This document shows, in pieces, positions 5,782 through 13,236 of a stretch of 29,558 nucleotides of DNA (its first letter is position 1; each line of letters opens with the position of its first letter). The translations under genes were made by a program, and so were the position numbers. A model generated the notes under the pieces. That model had not been told where the DNA came from and did not search any database. It was given only the letters and a program-made list of their open reading frames with translations. The stretch comes from a virus: the IMG/VR virus record IMGVR_UViG_3300037042_001297, positions 1 through 29,558 of that record. The stretch is one strand, 5' to 3'.

Positions 5782-5951
5782 GCCTCTTCCTCTTCTTCTG
5801 CGCCGAACTCAGGCAGCGGGTCAAGCTGCTCCCCCGTGTCTCGGTCTTCTTGCCACTGTGCTTTGGCATGACGTTTGACAGCGGAATCATACGCTCGTTC
5901 GTAGTCCAGCCCGTCGTCCTCGGTGCGAATGTCCCAGTCATCGAATGTCAT
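5778..5951 (-). CDS. Hypothetical acidic small protein (57 aa)
   Basis: A 57-residue, strongly acidic protein that starts MTFDDWDIRTEDDGLDYERA and ends in a run of five glutamates and alanine. The start at 5951 overlaps the RusA-like gene stop as ATGA. Very acidic small phage proteins sometimes mimic DNA and bind host DNA-binding proteins. That idea is only suggested by composition here. Confidence 0.55.
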   Translation of the reverse strand: MTFDDWDIRTEDDGLDYERAYDSAVKRHAKAQWQEDRDTGEQLDPLPEFGAEEEEEA

Positions 5952-6313
5952 CGCTCCTCCAGTATCCAAATGTGAATCGTTGCCCCAGCGGTGTGCTTGT
6001 CCGGTTTGACAAACTGCCACTGTTCTTCTCTGACCTGACTGTCGTCGAGCCACACCCCACCGCCTTCGGTGATCCCGTCCTTTAGGTTCTTGCTCCAGTT
6101 GAAATCGCGGCGGCGTCGGTCAGGCTCACGCACGATCACGCGCAGCCCGACATCACACCCAACGACAGGCCACTGCTGCGCCGTCGCTGCCTCCACCGAC
6201 ATCTGTGCGATCAACACCTTGCTTGCGCGGTATGGCTTTGACAAAATAAATCGCGTCACGTACTTCCGGTTATCACTGCACAAAGCAAGCCACGGGACAT
6301 CAAACGTCAGCAT
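5948..6313 (-). CDS. RusA-like Holliday junction resolvase
   Basis: A 121-residue protein, the usual RusA size (about 120). The diagnostic stretch is PDRRRRDFNWSKNLKDGI (residues 64-81), followed by GVWLDDSQV (86-94). These match the RusA pattern of a basic PDxRRRD, a following N and K, then D and a DDSQ turn, which supplies the acidic metal ligands. RusA dimers cut four-way DNA junctions, and phages use them to resolve recombination or replication intermediates before packaging. The start at 6313 has AGGAG eight bases upstream and overlaps the primase-helicase stop by one base (TAATG); an ATG 18 bases further up is less likely. Confidence 0.87.
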   Translation of the reverse strand: MLTFDVPWLALCSDNRKYVTRFILSKPYRASKVLIAQMSVEAATAQQWPVVGCDVGLRVIVREPDRRRRDFNWSKNLKDGITEGGGVWLDDSQVREEQWQFVKPDKHTAGATIHIWILEER

Positions 6314-8061
6314 TAGTTTCGCTCCTTCCACCGCGGCAGCATCGTGCCGTGTATCTCTTCTTCTTCGCGGATACTTGGCACTCGTTGCGTCAGACGTAGC
6401 GTTCTAAAATCCCACTGCACGGGGATGTCACACATCCCACCGATCCGGTTCTTATCCACAATCAACCATGTATCTGCCAACTGTCCACTGCGCGTGAAGC
6501 GCGAATGATCGAAGAGCAGCACTTGGTGTGAGTCGTTCTCAATGGCACTGCCACCCATCAAGCCTTGACTGATCGGTCGTTCGCTTCGTGCCGCGCTAGT
6601 CTGTCGATTGAACTGCGACAGGGCGACCATGCGAATGTTGAATCGCTGCGTGAGTTCGCGTAGCTCATGCGACACCGCTTCAATGCGGTCGTGGATGTGA
6701 CTGGCGTGTGCGACCGATGCCAGTTGCAAGTAGTCCATGATGAAGTAGCTGGAGCCGTGCGTCTCCGCGTGATACTTGATACACGCGGACACATCTGCCA
6801 TGCGTGACAACGGGCGACGATTGACAAGCACATGACCCCCGGTGCGCTCCCGGATGTGATCCAGTGCGTGTGCTGCTTTTTGATAGGCGTGTTTGTCAAA
6901 CGACGGACCCTGCTCCAGCAACGACACACTCTCATTGCCGACCACCGACAGCAGTCGCGTTGCCAACTCGCTGCGCCCCATCTCCAACGAGATGAACGTG
7001 ACCGTCTCACCGTACTCGATGGCCTTGGCAGCTAAGTTGATACCTACCAACGACTTACCAGTCCCCGTGTTGGCCCCGATGGTGACCATCCACCCCCGTG
7101 CAAGGCCGACCCCGCCGCCACCAGACCCACACACTTTGTTCCACTTGTCCAGTGGCGTCGGCACGGCATCCACCGGCGCAAGTTTCTCATCCAACATCTG
7201 CGTTAACACATCACCACTAATGCTGTCGAACATCACAGCAGGTGGCTCTGCCCCAATCGGTGTGGTCGTGCCGATGATCGACTGCCACACCGTGTCCCAG
7301 TCATCGCCGTGCGCTTGCACCGACTGGTGTAGATCGCACAAGTCTTTGACAATGTGATCGTGGTACTTCACATCACGCAGGATGCGAGCCTTGGGTAATG
7401 ACGCAGAGATCGCGGCCACCATCGTTGCGCCTCCCTCGTCAGGCTCCTGCCACACAATCACTTCACGCCCTGACACCAGCGAAGCGTAGTCAGCCTTCCA
7501 CTGTGATGCCCCTGACAAGCCGATGACGGTGACGCCCCGCTGCCACCCTGCATGACAGTCTGATTCGCCTTCCACGATGACGACAGGCCCACTGGTGGAT
7601 GCCGCCAACACATCCAGTCCGTACAGCGGGACGCCTTCACCGTCCTTATCCCAGAACGTCCCCTTCCGAGTGCGACACTTCGTGCGGATCGTGGTGCCAT
7701 CAGCGCGACGGTATGGGATCGCAACGAGCGACTGCCCGTACTTGCCGATGCGCTCCTCGACGCCAGCCTTTGCCAAGCCAGCCAGTGCCAAGCCTTTGCG
7801 CTCGGCATATTCATGCAGCGTCAGCCCCGTGCTACTGGACTGCTCTTCTGGTAGTGTCACACCAAGGATGTCGGCCAGCGTCGCAAACGGTTCCGTAAAC
7901 CCACACGCCGCACAGCCCCACGCATGATCGCCGATCCATGCGCTCGCCTTGCCATCGTCATGCCGTGGGCACCGGAACGAGAGCGTCTTGCCAGACCGCT
8001 TCGCCCCGTGCCCACGCATCAGTGACGCCACAAGAACGCCCCGTGCGTCGAGGGTGTTCAC
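6313..8061 (-). CDS. DNA primase-helicase (T7 gp4-like)
   Basis: A 582-residue fusion of primase and replicative helicase. Residues C31, H34, C50 and C53 form the primase zinc site. TOPRIM carries VIVEGESD (about 161-168). The RecA/DnaB-type helicase has Walker A GANTGTGKS (329-337), a Walker B region YFIMDYLQL, and LSQFNR, typical of the DnaB family. It primes and unwinds DNA at the phage fork. The start is placed at the GTG at 8061, which overlaps the preceding stop as GTGA with GGAG upstream; residues before it overlap the neighbour in another frame. No DNA polymerase gene is in the window, so its partner lies elsewhere or is the host enzyme. Confidence 0.93.
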   Translation of the reverse strand: MNTLDARGVLVASLMRGHGAKRSGKTLSFRCPRHDDGKASAWIGDHAWGCAACGFTEPFATLADILGVTLPEEQSSSTGLTLHEYAERKGLALAGLAKAGVEERIGKYGQSLVAIPYRRADGTTIRTKCRTRKGTFWDKDGEGVPLYGLDVLAASTSGPVVIVEGESDCHAGWQRGVTVIGLSGASQWKADYASLVSGREVIVWQEPDEGGATMVAAISASLPKARILRDVKYHDHIVKDLCDLHQSVQAHGDDWDTVWQSIIGTTTPIGAEPPAVMFDSISGDVLTQMLDEKLAPVDAVPTPLDKWNKVCGSGGGGVGLARGWMVTIGANTGTGKSLVGINLAAKAIEYGETVTFISLEMGRSELATRLLSVVGNESVSLLEQGPSFDKHAYQKAAHALDHIRERTGGHVLVNRRPLSRMADVSACIKYHAETHGSSYFIMDYLQLASVAHASHIHDRIEAVSHELRELTQRFNIRMVALSQFNRQTSAARSERPISQGLMGGSAIENDSHQVLLFDHSRFTRSGQLADTWLIVDKNRIGGMCDIPVQWDFRTLRLTQRVPSIREEEEIHGTMLPRWKERN

Positions 8062-8615
8062 TCCGCACTCCAAATCACCGACTGTCTTTTGATAGGCGGG
8101 ATGCCGTCGATGTGAGTGAAGCTGAGTTCCTCGACCAGCACACGGTCCTGCGGCAGCAGCATCAGTGCCCCGTCCCGCTCCCGCTCCACGATCCATAAAT
8201 GCTTGTGCTGAGATGGCTCAAGCGAGAAACCGTCGTTCGTATGGTCGAGGCAGAACCACATCGTGCCCTTGTCCAGCACCTCTTTGTGATTCTCGCTCAG
8301 GATGCCACAGGAAAGCCCTGACAAATACGCTGGCTCCCATGCCTCGGCGCTCCAGCCGTAGCAATCCCATGACACGATCTCCTTCAGGTCCAGCGGCTCC
8401 CACGCATCGAACGAGCCACGCAGCGCATGAAGCGGGAGATCAACGACGATGGCTCCGTTCTCCAACAGTAGGTGGCAACCGATAGAGCGGCCAGCGGTGA
8501 CGCTCACCCCAATCCACACGGCAGGGACCAGTGCAGTCCGCAGCGGATCGCGCAGGACGAAGCTGGGGATGACGTAGACGTAGCGGTGGGTAGGCAAGCT
8601 GACATTGTGGCTCAT
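8058..8615 (-). CDS. Hypothetical phage protein in replication operon (185 aa)
   Basis: A 185-residue protein that I do not recognise. It is rich in alternating hydrophobic strands (RYVYVIPSFVLRD, VWIGVSV, AIVVDLPLH) and aromatic residues (WFCLDH, HKHLWIVERE), suggesting a mostly beta, soluble fold. It lies between the second nuclease-like gene and the primase-helicase, with ATGA and GTGA overlaps on both sides, so a role in DNA metabolism is plausible by position only. Confidence 0.6.
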   Translation of the reverse strand: MSHNVSLPTHRYVYVIPSFVLRDPLRTALVPAVWIGVSVTAGRSIGCHLLLENGAIVVDLPLHALRGSFDAWEPLDLKEIVSWDCYGWSAEAWEPAYLSGLSCGILSENHKEVLDKGTMWFCLDHTNDGFSLEPSQHKHLWIVERERDGALMLLPQDRVLVEELSFTHIDGIPPIKRQSVIWSAE

Positions 8616-9103
8616 CGGTTCCTCAGAAGAAGAGATAGCGGGCGAAGCGGGAACGACTCGGCGGCGCTAAAATCAAGGAAGGCGTTCTCTCGCACGGCCA
8701 CTCCCCCTTCGCATGTATTTTGTGTCGCGGTCTTGCGTTGTTCCCACGACCCCGCATCGGTGATGTGCCAGAGGTAGCACACGTCATCGGGGAGCAAGAG
8801 CGCCGCGACATAGAAGGGCACCGAAAGCAATCGGCTCACGGCAAGGCCATCAGTCAGCTTTTGTGCGGTGATCAGGTAGGTGTCACCCCATGCGCGCATC
8901 TGCTTTCGCGAATGCGTCCGCACCTTATGTTCGCTGCACCCCACGCACACCCCTTTCCGTTCCCAAATGGCATCAACGGGGGTCCGGTCTGACCCCGTAG
9001 CGAGCAGCGTAGCGGCAAAGCGTCTGCCCACCGCAGCGCGAAGCATCCGCTCTGCGTTGTTGAACGGCTTCGCGGCTTCGCTATGGACGGCAAGTGCGCT
9101 CAT
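8612..9103 (-). CDS. PD-(D/E)XK nuclease-like protein (163 aa)
   Basis: A 163-residue protein with a possible PD-(D/E)XK core. E18 in an N-terminal helix is followed by TPVDAIWERKG (D44) and GCSEHKVRT (E58-x-K60). The spacing from D to ExK, about 14 residues with hydrophobic strands, is right for the fold. It could be a Holliday-junction-type or restriction-type nuclease, or a nuclease relative without activity. It lies between a replication-initiator-like gene and the unknown 8058-8615 gene, with ATGA overlaps to both. The assignment rests on a short motif and needs profile confirmation. Confidence 0.45.
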   Translation of the reverse strand: MSALAVHSEAAKPFNNAERMLRAAVGRRFAATLLATGSDRTPVDAIWERKGVCVGCSEHKVRTHSRKQMRAWGDTYLITAQKLTDGLAVSRLLSVPFYVAALLLPDDVCYLWHITDAGSWEQRKTATQNTCEGGVAVRENAFLDFSAAESFPLRPLSLLLRNR

Positions 9104-9792
9104 ACTGCCGCCATTTTGTCAAACTCCTCGACATCTTGCCCAGACCGTGCCCATTCGTCGCGAGTCCGACCGCCCACGGTCTGCTCACAAAACGCCTTCC
9201 ACGAATCGTCTGCGAAGAACCGATGGATCGTCTTGATATACTTCTGCTCCGTGCCGTTCTTTGTCACATACGCAGCGTAGCTATGTGCCGCCTTCGCGAT
9301 GTCGTCGCACGATACACCCGCCGTGCGGAGATCGCGATAGGCGACGACAAACAACGGATACGGGCTGGGTACGTCACGCTTCGGGAAGGTACTCCAGCAG
9401 TACGACATACACTGCGTGTCATCACCCGTTAAAACATATCGTTCCTTAACTCGTTTGGGTGACTGCACTGACTGGGGTGGGGTGACAGCCGTGACGGGGG
9501 TGGGTGACTCAGTAGACACCCCAGACACCCCGTCCAACATCACATCGTACAGGTTCGTGCGTCCCATCCGTTCCGTCTTGCGTATGTATCCTGCCTCAAT
9601 CAGTGCAGACAACGACCGCTGCACGGTACGCTCGGACAGGTTGCTCTCTTTTGCCAGCGTTGCTACCGATGCCCAGACGTTCCCGCCCAAGCGGTTGGTG
9701 TGCGTCCCAATGGCACACAGGACGCGAACATGGACATCAGTCAGGCGAGGATCAGCAACGGCGGCGGCGGGGATGATGCTCAGGTTTGGCAT
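9100..9792 (-). CDS. Winged-helix replication initiator-like protein
   Basis: A 230-residue protein. Residues about 17-85 form a winged helix-turn-helix: LTDVHVRVLCAIGTHTNR, then WASVATLAKESNLSERTVQR, then the wing region GYIRKTERMGRTNLYDV. This is the pattern of phage replication initiators (lambda O type, helix-turn-helix PF13730 family). A Pro/Thr/Val linker (about 90-115) joins a C-terminal domain ending with IKTIHRFFADDSWKAF, also common in these proteins. It probably binds the phage origin and brings in the primase-helicase encoded downstream. A transcription regulator is the alternative. Confidence 0.72.
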   Translation of the reverse strand: MPNLSIIPAAAVADPRLTDVHVRVLCAIGTHTNRLGGNVWASVATLAKESNLSERTVQRSLSALIEAGYIRKTERMGRTNLYDVMLDGVSGVSTESPTPVTAVTPPQSVQSPKRVKERYVLTGDDTQCMSYCWSTFPKRDVPSPYPLFVVAYRDLRTAGVSCDDIAKAAHSYAAYVTKNGTEQKYIKTIHRFFADDSWKAFCEQTVGGRTRDEWARSGQDVEEFDKMAAV

Positions 9793-9801
9793 GGCTCTCT
9801 C

Positions 9802-10020
9802 TTATTTTTTGGCGTGTCGGCTGTGGCTTCCGGTATTCCCACCGCGCATCCGTCGTGGGTGACCTGCTCTCCAGAGCATCCGGTGGATGGCTTGGTGCGA
9901 GACGCCCATCACCGAAGCGACGGCTCGCATCGTCATGCCAGAGTCATACAGATCAATCACCTTCTCGCGCTTGGCAATGTTCGGCTTGTTCCCGCAGTGT
10001 CGATCCTCTTCATCACGCAT
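9802..10020 (-). CDS. Small helix-turn-helix DNA-binding protein (72 aa)
   Basis: A 72-residue basic protein. Residues 12-55 match a resolvase/Hin-type helix-turn-helix: KPNIAKREKVIDLYDSGMTM, then RAVASVMGVSHQAIHRMLWR. The tail is rich in Arg, Gly and His. There is no catalytic recombinase domain, so it is a stand-alone DNA binder, perhaps a regulator of the operon or a helper of replication. Its start overlaps the upstream nuclease by eight bases. It is one candidate for recognising the decamer shared by the two minus-strand promoters, by proximity only. Confidence 0.7.
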   Translation of the reverse strand: MRDEEDRHCGNKPNIAKREKVIDLYDSGMTMRAVASVMGVSHQAIHRMLWRAGHPRRMRGGNTGSHSRHAKK

Positions 10021-10852
10021 CGTCCCCTCCCGTCAGTCGCTGTTGGCAAAACGCAGATACGTCGCAGTATCGCTCGCATCGCTTGAACTCTCCCTTCCGC
10101 TCGACAATGCTCTGCCCCTCGGTCGGGACACCAAGCCCCTCGCGGGTGTCAGACAAACGCACCGCTCGCTTGTTGCCGTCTTTCATCAAGGCAAACTTGG
10201 TCGGGCTGGCCCACCGCTCTTCGTCAGAGCAGGGGATATGAACGCCATTCGCCGCCGCTTGGTGCAGCGATACACGGTCAGCCACATAGTCTTCCGTGTC
10301 TTGAATGTCCCAGACAGGGATGCGGAGCGACAGGATCGGAGACTGCGGGTAGTCGCTACTCCGCATCGCCTCCGACTTTCGCCAGTCACGGAAGATGGCG
10401 ATGACCTCTAGGCGGTCCACCGTATGACCGTTTTTGACAGCAAGCCAGCGCAACACGTTCAGTTGGCGCGTCCAACTGTCAGACCCCCTCGCCTTGTAGA
10501 CCGTCGTGACCTTGTAGTCAGAAATCAGCTTCGCCTCTAGGTCCATCGAGTCGTACTGTCCGCTCACTTGCCAGCCCAGCATGGTGGCGTATAGGCGCTC
10601 CTCCACCACCATTCCTTCACGGCGCAGCCCAGCCCTCTCTAGCAAACTGTGAATAGCCTGACCGAACAGGGACCACACTCTGTCGCTGACATCTACCGTA
10701 ATCTGGTCTTTGTGTTGACGGGTCAACTGCATGATCTGTGGTGCGTCTATCAACTTGGTGACCGATACATCACCTCCCCCGACGTAGGGATCGTTGGCAA
10801 CCGCATCAACGATGGACTGCGGTAACCCGTGCTTGTTCGTGATCGTTGTCAT
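10013..10852 (-). CDS. Cas4/RecB-like PD-(D/E)XK nuclease with probable Fe-S cluster
   Basis: A 279-residue protein with RecB-family features: FGQAIHSLLE (H68), E85, GQYD (D101) and LISDYKV (D112-x-K114), the last serving as the (D/E)XK pair. Four cysteines, C208 and then C259, C263 and C269, have the one-plus-three spacing that holds a 4Fe-4S cluster in Cas4/AddB-type nucleases. There are no cas genes around, so this is a phage exonuclease, probably for recombination or DNA end processing in the replication module. Its ATG overlaps the upstream stop by one base (TGATG). Confidence 0.75.
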   Translation of the reverse strand: MTTITNKHGLPQSIVDAVANDPYVGGGDVSVTKLIDAPQIMQLTRQHKDQITVDVSDRVWSLFGQAIHSLLERAGLRREGMVVEERLYATMLGWQVSGQYDSMDLEAKLISDYKVTTVYKARGSDSWTRQLNVLRWLAVKNGHTVDRLEVIAIFRDWRKSEAMRSSDYPQSPILSLRIPVWDIQDTEDYVADRVSLHQAAANGVHIPCSDEERWASPTKFALMKDGNKRAVRLSDTREGLGVPTEGQSIVERKGEFKRCERYCDVSAFCQQRLTGGDDA

Positions 10853-11100
10853 CAGCTGACGATCTGGATTTTGGGAGACGGGACAGAGCCAGACTGCCCG
10901 TCCATGACATCGCGGGTGATGGACTGGAGGAGGTCGATGATCTCCTTTGCCACGGGTTCCATCTCAGGGTCAGACAACATGGTGGCAAACCCCTGCGCGA
11001 TTTCCTGATCGTTTTGCATGACCGCCACGGCGAGGCCAGTCAGCCCCGTCAACACGGCAAACATTTCGGGACTCAAGTTGATCGTGATGTGCTTGTCCAT
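10852..11100 (-). CDS. Hypothetical small protein (82 aa)
   Basis: An 82-residue acidic protein starting MDKHITINLSPEMFAVLTGL. Most of it is probably helical. A hydrophobic stretch (about 11-27) may be a buried helix rather than a membrane span. The start at 11100 overlaps the upstream stop as TAATG. It lies between the OB-like protein and the Cas4-like nuclease and is the second gene after the 11614-11642 promoter. I recognise no family. Confidence 0.58.
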   Translation of the reverse strand: MDKHITINLSPEMFAVLTGLTGLAVAVMQNDQEIAQGFATMLSDPEMEPVAKEIIDLLQSITRDVMDGQSGSVPSPKIQIVS

Positions 11101-11564
11101 TACTTGTTCGCCTGAATAAAGATGGTCGCCGCTGCCGCCTGAATACTGGTGGCGTCGAACGGAATCTCGGCAGCTTCCAGCTTCATGCCCAGCGACATCA
11201 TGGCCGCATCCACGCACTCGGCGTACAGGACACCTAACTCGGCCACCGACCGCTGGACACGGGCAACAGGGGCAGGACGGGCCGCGACCGGAGCAGCCGC
11301 TTCGCCAGCCACCGCACGGTCGAGGTTCGTGAACTTCGTCCCGTTCTTAATCACGCGGGAGAAGCGGATCGTCTCGCCAATGCAGGTCGTCGTGTCCAGC
11401 CCAAGGCGCTCCAGCCCACGCAGGGTGGACTGTTCGCTGACGTACAGGCGGGAGTCATCCACGCCGATGAAGAGCCACTGAGGGCCAAACTTGCCCAGCG
11501 ATGCTTCGGTGCTGGCGATGGTGATGGTGACAGGTGCGCCTTCTTCCAGTTTCATGATCGGCAT
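11100..11564 (-). CDS. Possible OB-fold/single-strand DNA-binding-like protein (154 aa)
   Basis: A 154-residue protein and first gene of the replication operon. The N-terminal 80 residues alternate strands and turns (APVTITIAST, QWLFIGVDDSRLYVSE, ETIRFSRVIKNGTKFTNLD), which could be an OB fold. An Ala/Pro/Val linker (about 85-103) joins a helical C-terminus. A single-strand DNA-binding role fits both the shape and the position, but no signature residue proves it. The ATG at 11564 is used; an in-frame ATG three codons later is equally possible, and no clear ribosome binding site distinguishes them. Confidence 0.5.
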   Translation of the reverse strand: MPIMKLEEGAPVTITIASTEASLGKFGPQWLFIGVDDSRLYVSEQSTLRGLERLGLDTTTCIGETIRFSRVIKNGTKFTNLDRAVAGEAAAPVAARPAPVARVQRSVAELGVLYAECVDAAMMSLGMKLEAAEIPFDATSIQAAAATIFIQANK

Positions 11565-11613
11565 AGCGGGTCCGGTTGGTGTTGTCTATCGGTTGACTAC
11601 TTGGTGAGAAGCA

Positions 11614-11642
11614 ATGATACCTATGGTTGACTGCACCCGCAA
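11614..11642 (-). promoter_or_regulatory. Promoter of the replication operon
   Basis: Read on the minus strand, TTGCGG (11642-11637), a 17-base spacer and TATCAT (11619-11614) form a sigma70-type promoter. It lies between the glycosyltransferase terminator and the 11564 start. Its spacer holds the decamer CAGTCAACCA (11633-11624), also present in the spacer of the glycosyltransferase promoter. A further AGTCAACC lies at 11598-11591, just downstream of the start site. Confidence 0.6.
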
Positions 11643-11650
11643 GAGGGAGG

Positions 11651-11686
11651 CAAAAGAAAATCCCCCGCAGGTTATGGCAGGGGATT
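11651..11686 (-). terminator. Intrinsic terminator after glycosyltransferase gene
   Basis: On the minus strand AATCCCCTGC and GCGGGGGATT pair over ten positions (one T-G) around the loop CATAACCT, followed by TTCTTTTG. It lies ten bases after the glycosyltransferase stop and just upstream of the replication promoter, so it separates the two units. Confidence 0.82.
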
Positions 11687-11695
11687 CACAACTCG

Positions 11696-12658
11696 TTAGA
11701 CGGTTTGCAGTCGTCGTGCGCGGTCGTGGTCAATCGTTCTATTGATGTAGTCTACGCCACTTGCCGCTGCATAGTCGGCCAGCGACCGCACCGTCCCAAG
11801 GCCGTAGGCCCCGCAGGATGACGGCACCTCGCACAGACTCCGCTGCCGAAGGTAGGACCGCGCATCTCTCTCCCACCACTTAACCTCTCTCTTGGCGTCT
11901 GGACCCTTATCCCAATGGAGGGGGCGTGTCCCGCCAGCATTATAGAGGTGTCCAATGGGCATCCCGATTGGGTGCCAAATGTCCCACCCGTGGGTAAAGA
12001 GCCGCAACGCCAAGCTCTGTTCTTCCCCATAAAAGTAGATCGAGGGGTCGTTCAGGAAACATTCCGCGAACCGACCCGGCGCAATAATCACCGCCGCTGA
12101 GACATGATACCCACGCAGAGCGGGGGTGTTGTCTATCAAACGGCCCTCGTATATCAGCACCATCCCCTTCTCATCGGAGAAGGTCGCTTCAAGGCGCGGG
12201 GCATGGTGAACGGTGGACTTGTCTGACCACGATTCAATCTCTGGCACCCCGTCTTTCATGGCAAAGCCGGGAGGGTAGCTTGACAGGACACTGTTCCCGT
12301 TGAGGGCCAGCTTCTCAAACAGGGAAGACTCTGCCCATTCGTCCCACCCTTTCTTGAACGCCATGTGCGCGTCAAACTGGACGTATATCTCTTCGCCTTC
12401 CCAGAGAGACTGCGCCACGTTCCTCGCCCAGCATACCCCGCGAGCGAAGGAGGCATCCACCGCACAGTAGGTGACCGACTTGGCAACGTCACCTTGGAGG
12501 GTAGGCCATCGGTACTGCTGTTCGCACTGGTCAACGATGCCGAACCGAATCCGCTCTGGGTACGTTGCCATCTCAATGGCATGGAGTACCGTCTGGACAA
12601 GCACCGGATCGCGGTACGAGGCGATAGCAACAAAAATGCGCGGTCTTTTCAGTCCCAT
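11696..12658 (-). CDS. Glycosyltransferase (GlcNAc-transferase-like, moron cassette)
   Basis: A 320-residue GT-A type glycosyltransferase. The N-terminus IFVAIASYRDP (8-18) and GIVDQ (40-44) are the nucleotide-sugar strands. ARNVAQ (78-83) comes before EIYVQFDAHM (90-99), where DAH (96-98) replaces the usual DxD. The later PIGHLYNAGG segment is also conserved-looking. The overall pattern resembles the GlcNAc-transferase family PF11397 (Skp1-hydroxyproline type). The start is the ATG at 12658, with GAGG seven bases upstream; an earlier ATG at 12691 falls inside the promoter and would not be transcribed. It may modify phage DNA, phage proteins or host surface sugars; the acceptor is unknown. 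It is flanked by its own promoter and terminator. Confidence 0.8.
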   Translation of the reverse strand: MGLKRPRIFVAIASYRDPVLVQTVLHAIEMATYPERIRFGIVDQCEQQYRWPTLQGDVAKSVTYCAVDASFARGVCWARNVAQSLWEGEEIYVQFDAHMAFKKGWDEWAESSLFEKLALNGNSVLSSYPPGFAMKDGVPEIESWSDKSTVHHAPRLEATFSDEKGMVLIYEGRLIDNTPALRGYHVSAAVIIAPGRFAECFLNDPSIYFYGEEQSLALRLFTHGWDIWHPIGMPIGHLYNAGGTRPLHWDKGPDAKREVKWWERDARSYLRQRSLCEVPSSCGAYGLGTVRSLADYAAASGVDYINRTIDHDRARRLQTV

Positions 12659-12681
12659 ACAACCCTCAAAGAGAGAGTTGC

Positions 12682-12710
12682 ATTGTACCATTGTGGTTGA
12701 CTGTTGTCAA
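12682..12710 (-). promoter_or_regulatory. Consensus sigma70 promoter for the glycosyltransferase
   Basis: On the minus strand TTGACA (12710-12705), exactly 17 bases and TACAAT (12687-12682) are near-perfect sigma70 boxes. The spacer holds CAGTCAACCA (12703-12694), shared with the replication promoter. The start site, near 12675, lies upstream of the 12658 ATG and downstream of the 12691 ATG, which decides the gene start. Confidence 0.88.
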
Positions 12711-12720
12711 GAATACCGCT

Positions 12721-13236
12721 TCACATCGCTGCGACGGTACTCCAGACCGCGATCAGCCCACCCTTCGTCCGCAGTTCCACGGCCCTAGCAGACGGGCTTC
12801 TGCGGGATGCACCCCATTGGATGTGTGGACGGTCAGAGAACTTCTCATCGCTAATCGACCAGTCCCCGTTCCAGTCGCCACCCCAGACCAAGCCATGCCG
12901 TCTGGCGCTGGTGCCTAGCACGTTCCAGAAGTGTGGGCCGGCGTTCCACTTGTTTCGCACACAGATGATGTCCACGGCCAAGCCATAGCCATGCCATGTG
13001 TCGTCTGCCGACTGACTGTAGGTGACGATGCCACGGCCATCATCGTGGGTGCGGCCAAAGCCGTACAGGAACGCTTGCCGTTCGTTGGTCCGCATCGTCT
13101 CAAAAACCTGCGGGGTGTAGCCCCACGCCTTCATGTCGGCAACCACCCGCTCCACCGCTTCACGGAAGAACGGGGCAAGGAGTGTCATGTCCGACTGCAC
13201 AGGGACTTCAGCGGGTGGAAGGGGCAGCGTACTCAC
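12721..13236 (-). CDS. Endolysin, M15 (VanY/L-Ala-D-Glu peptidase-like)
   Basis: A 171-residue peptidase of the M15 type that cuts peptidoglycan peptides. The motif DDTWHGYGLAVDI (78-90) provides zinc ligands H82 and D89, and DRPHIQW (135-141) provides H138. The preceding TMRTNERQAFLYGFGRT segment (47-63) is also typical of phage L-alanyl-D-glutamate peptidases. There is no signal peptide, so export depends on a holin. Its ATG overlaps the stop of the holin-like gene, making a holin-endolysin pair, and its stop lies just before the glycosyltransferase promoter. Confidence 0.88.
   Translation of the reverse strand: MSTLPLPPAEVPVQSDMTLLAPFFREAVERVVADMKAWGYTPQVFETMRTNERQAFLYGFGRTHDDGRGIVTYSQSADDTWHGYGLAVDIICVRNKWNAGPHFWNVLGTSARRHGLVWGGDWNGDWSISDEKFSDRPHIQWGASRRSPSARAVELRTKGGLIAVWSTVAAM

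Noticed and set aside
12659-12691. Earlier ATG (12691) for the glycosyltransferase
   Set aside because: It falls between the -35 and -10 boxes of the gene's own promoter and so is upstream of the transcript start.
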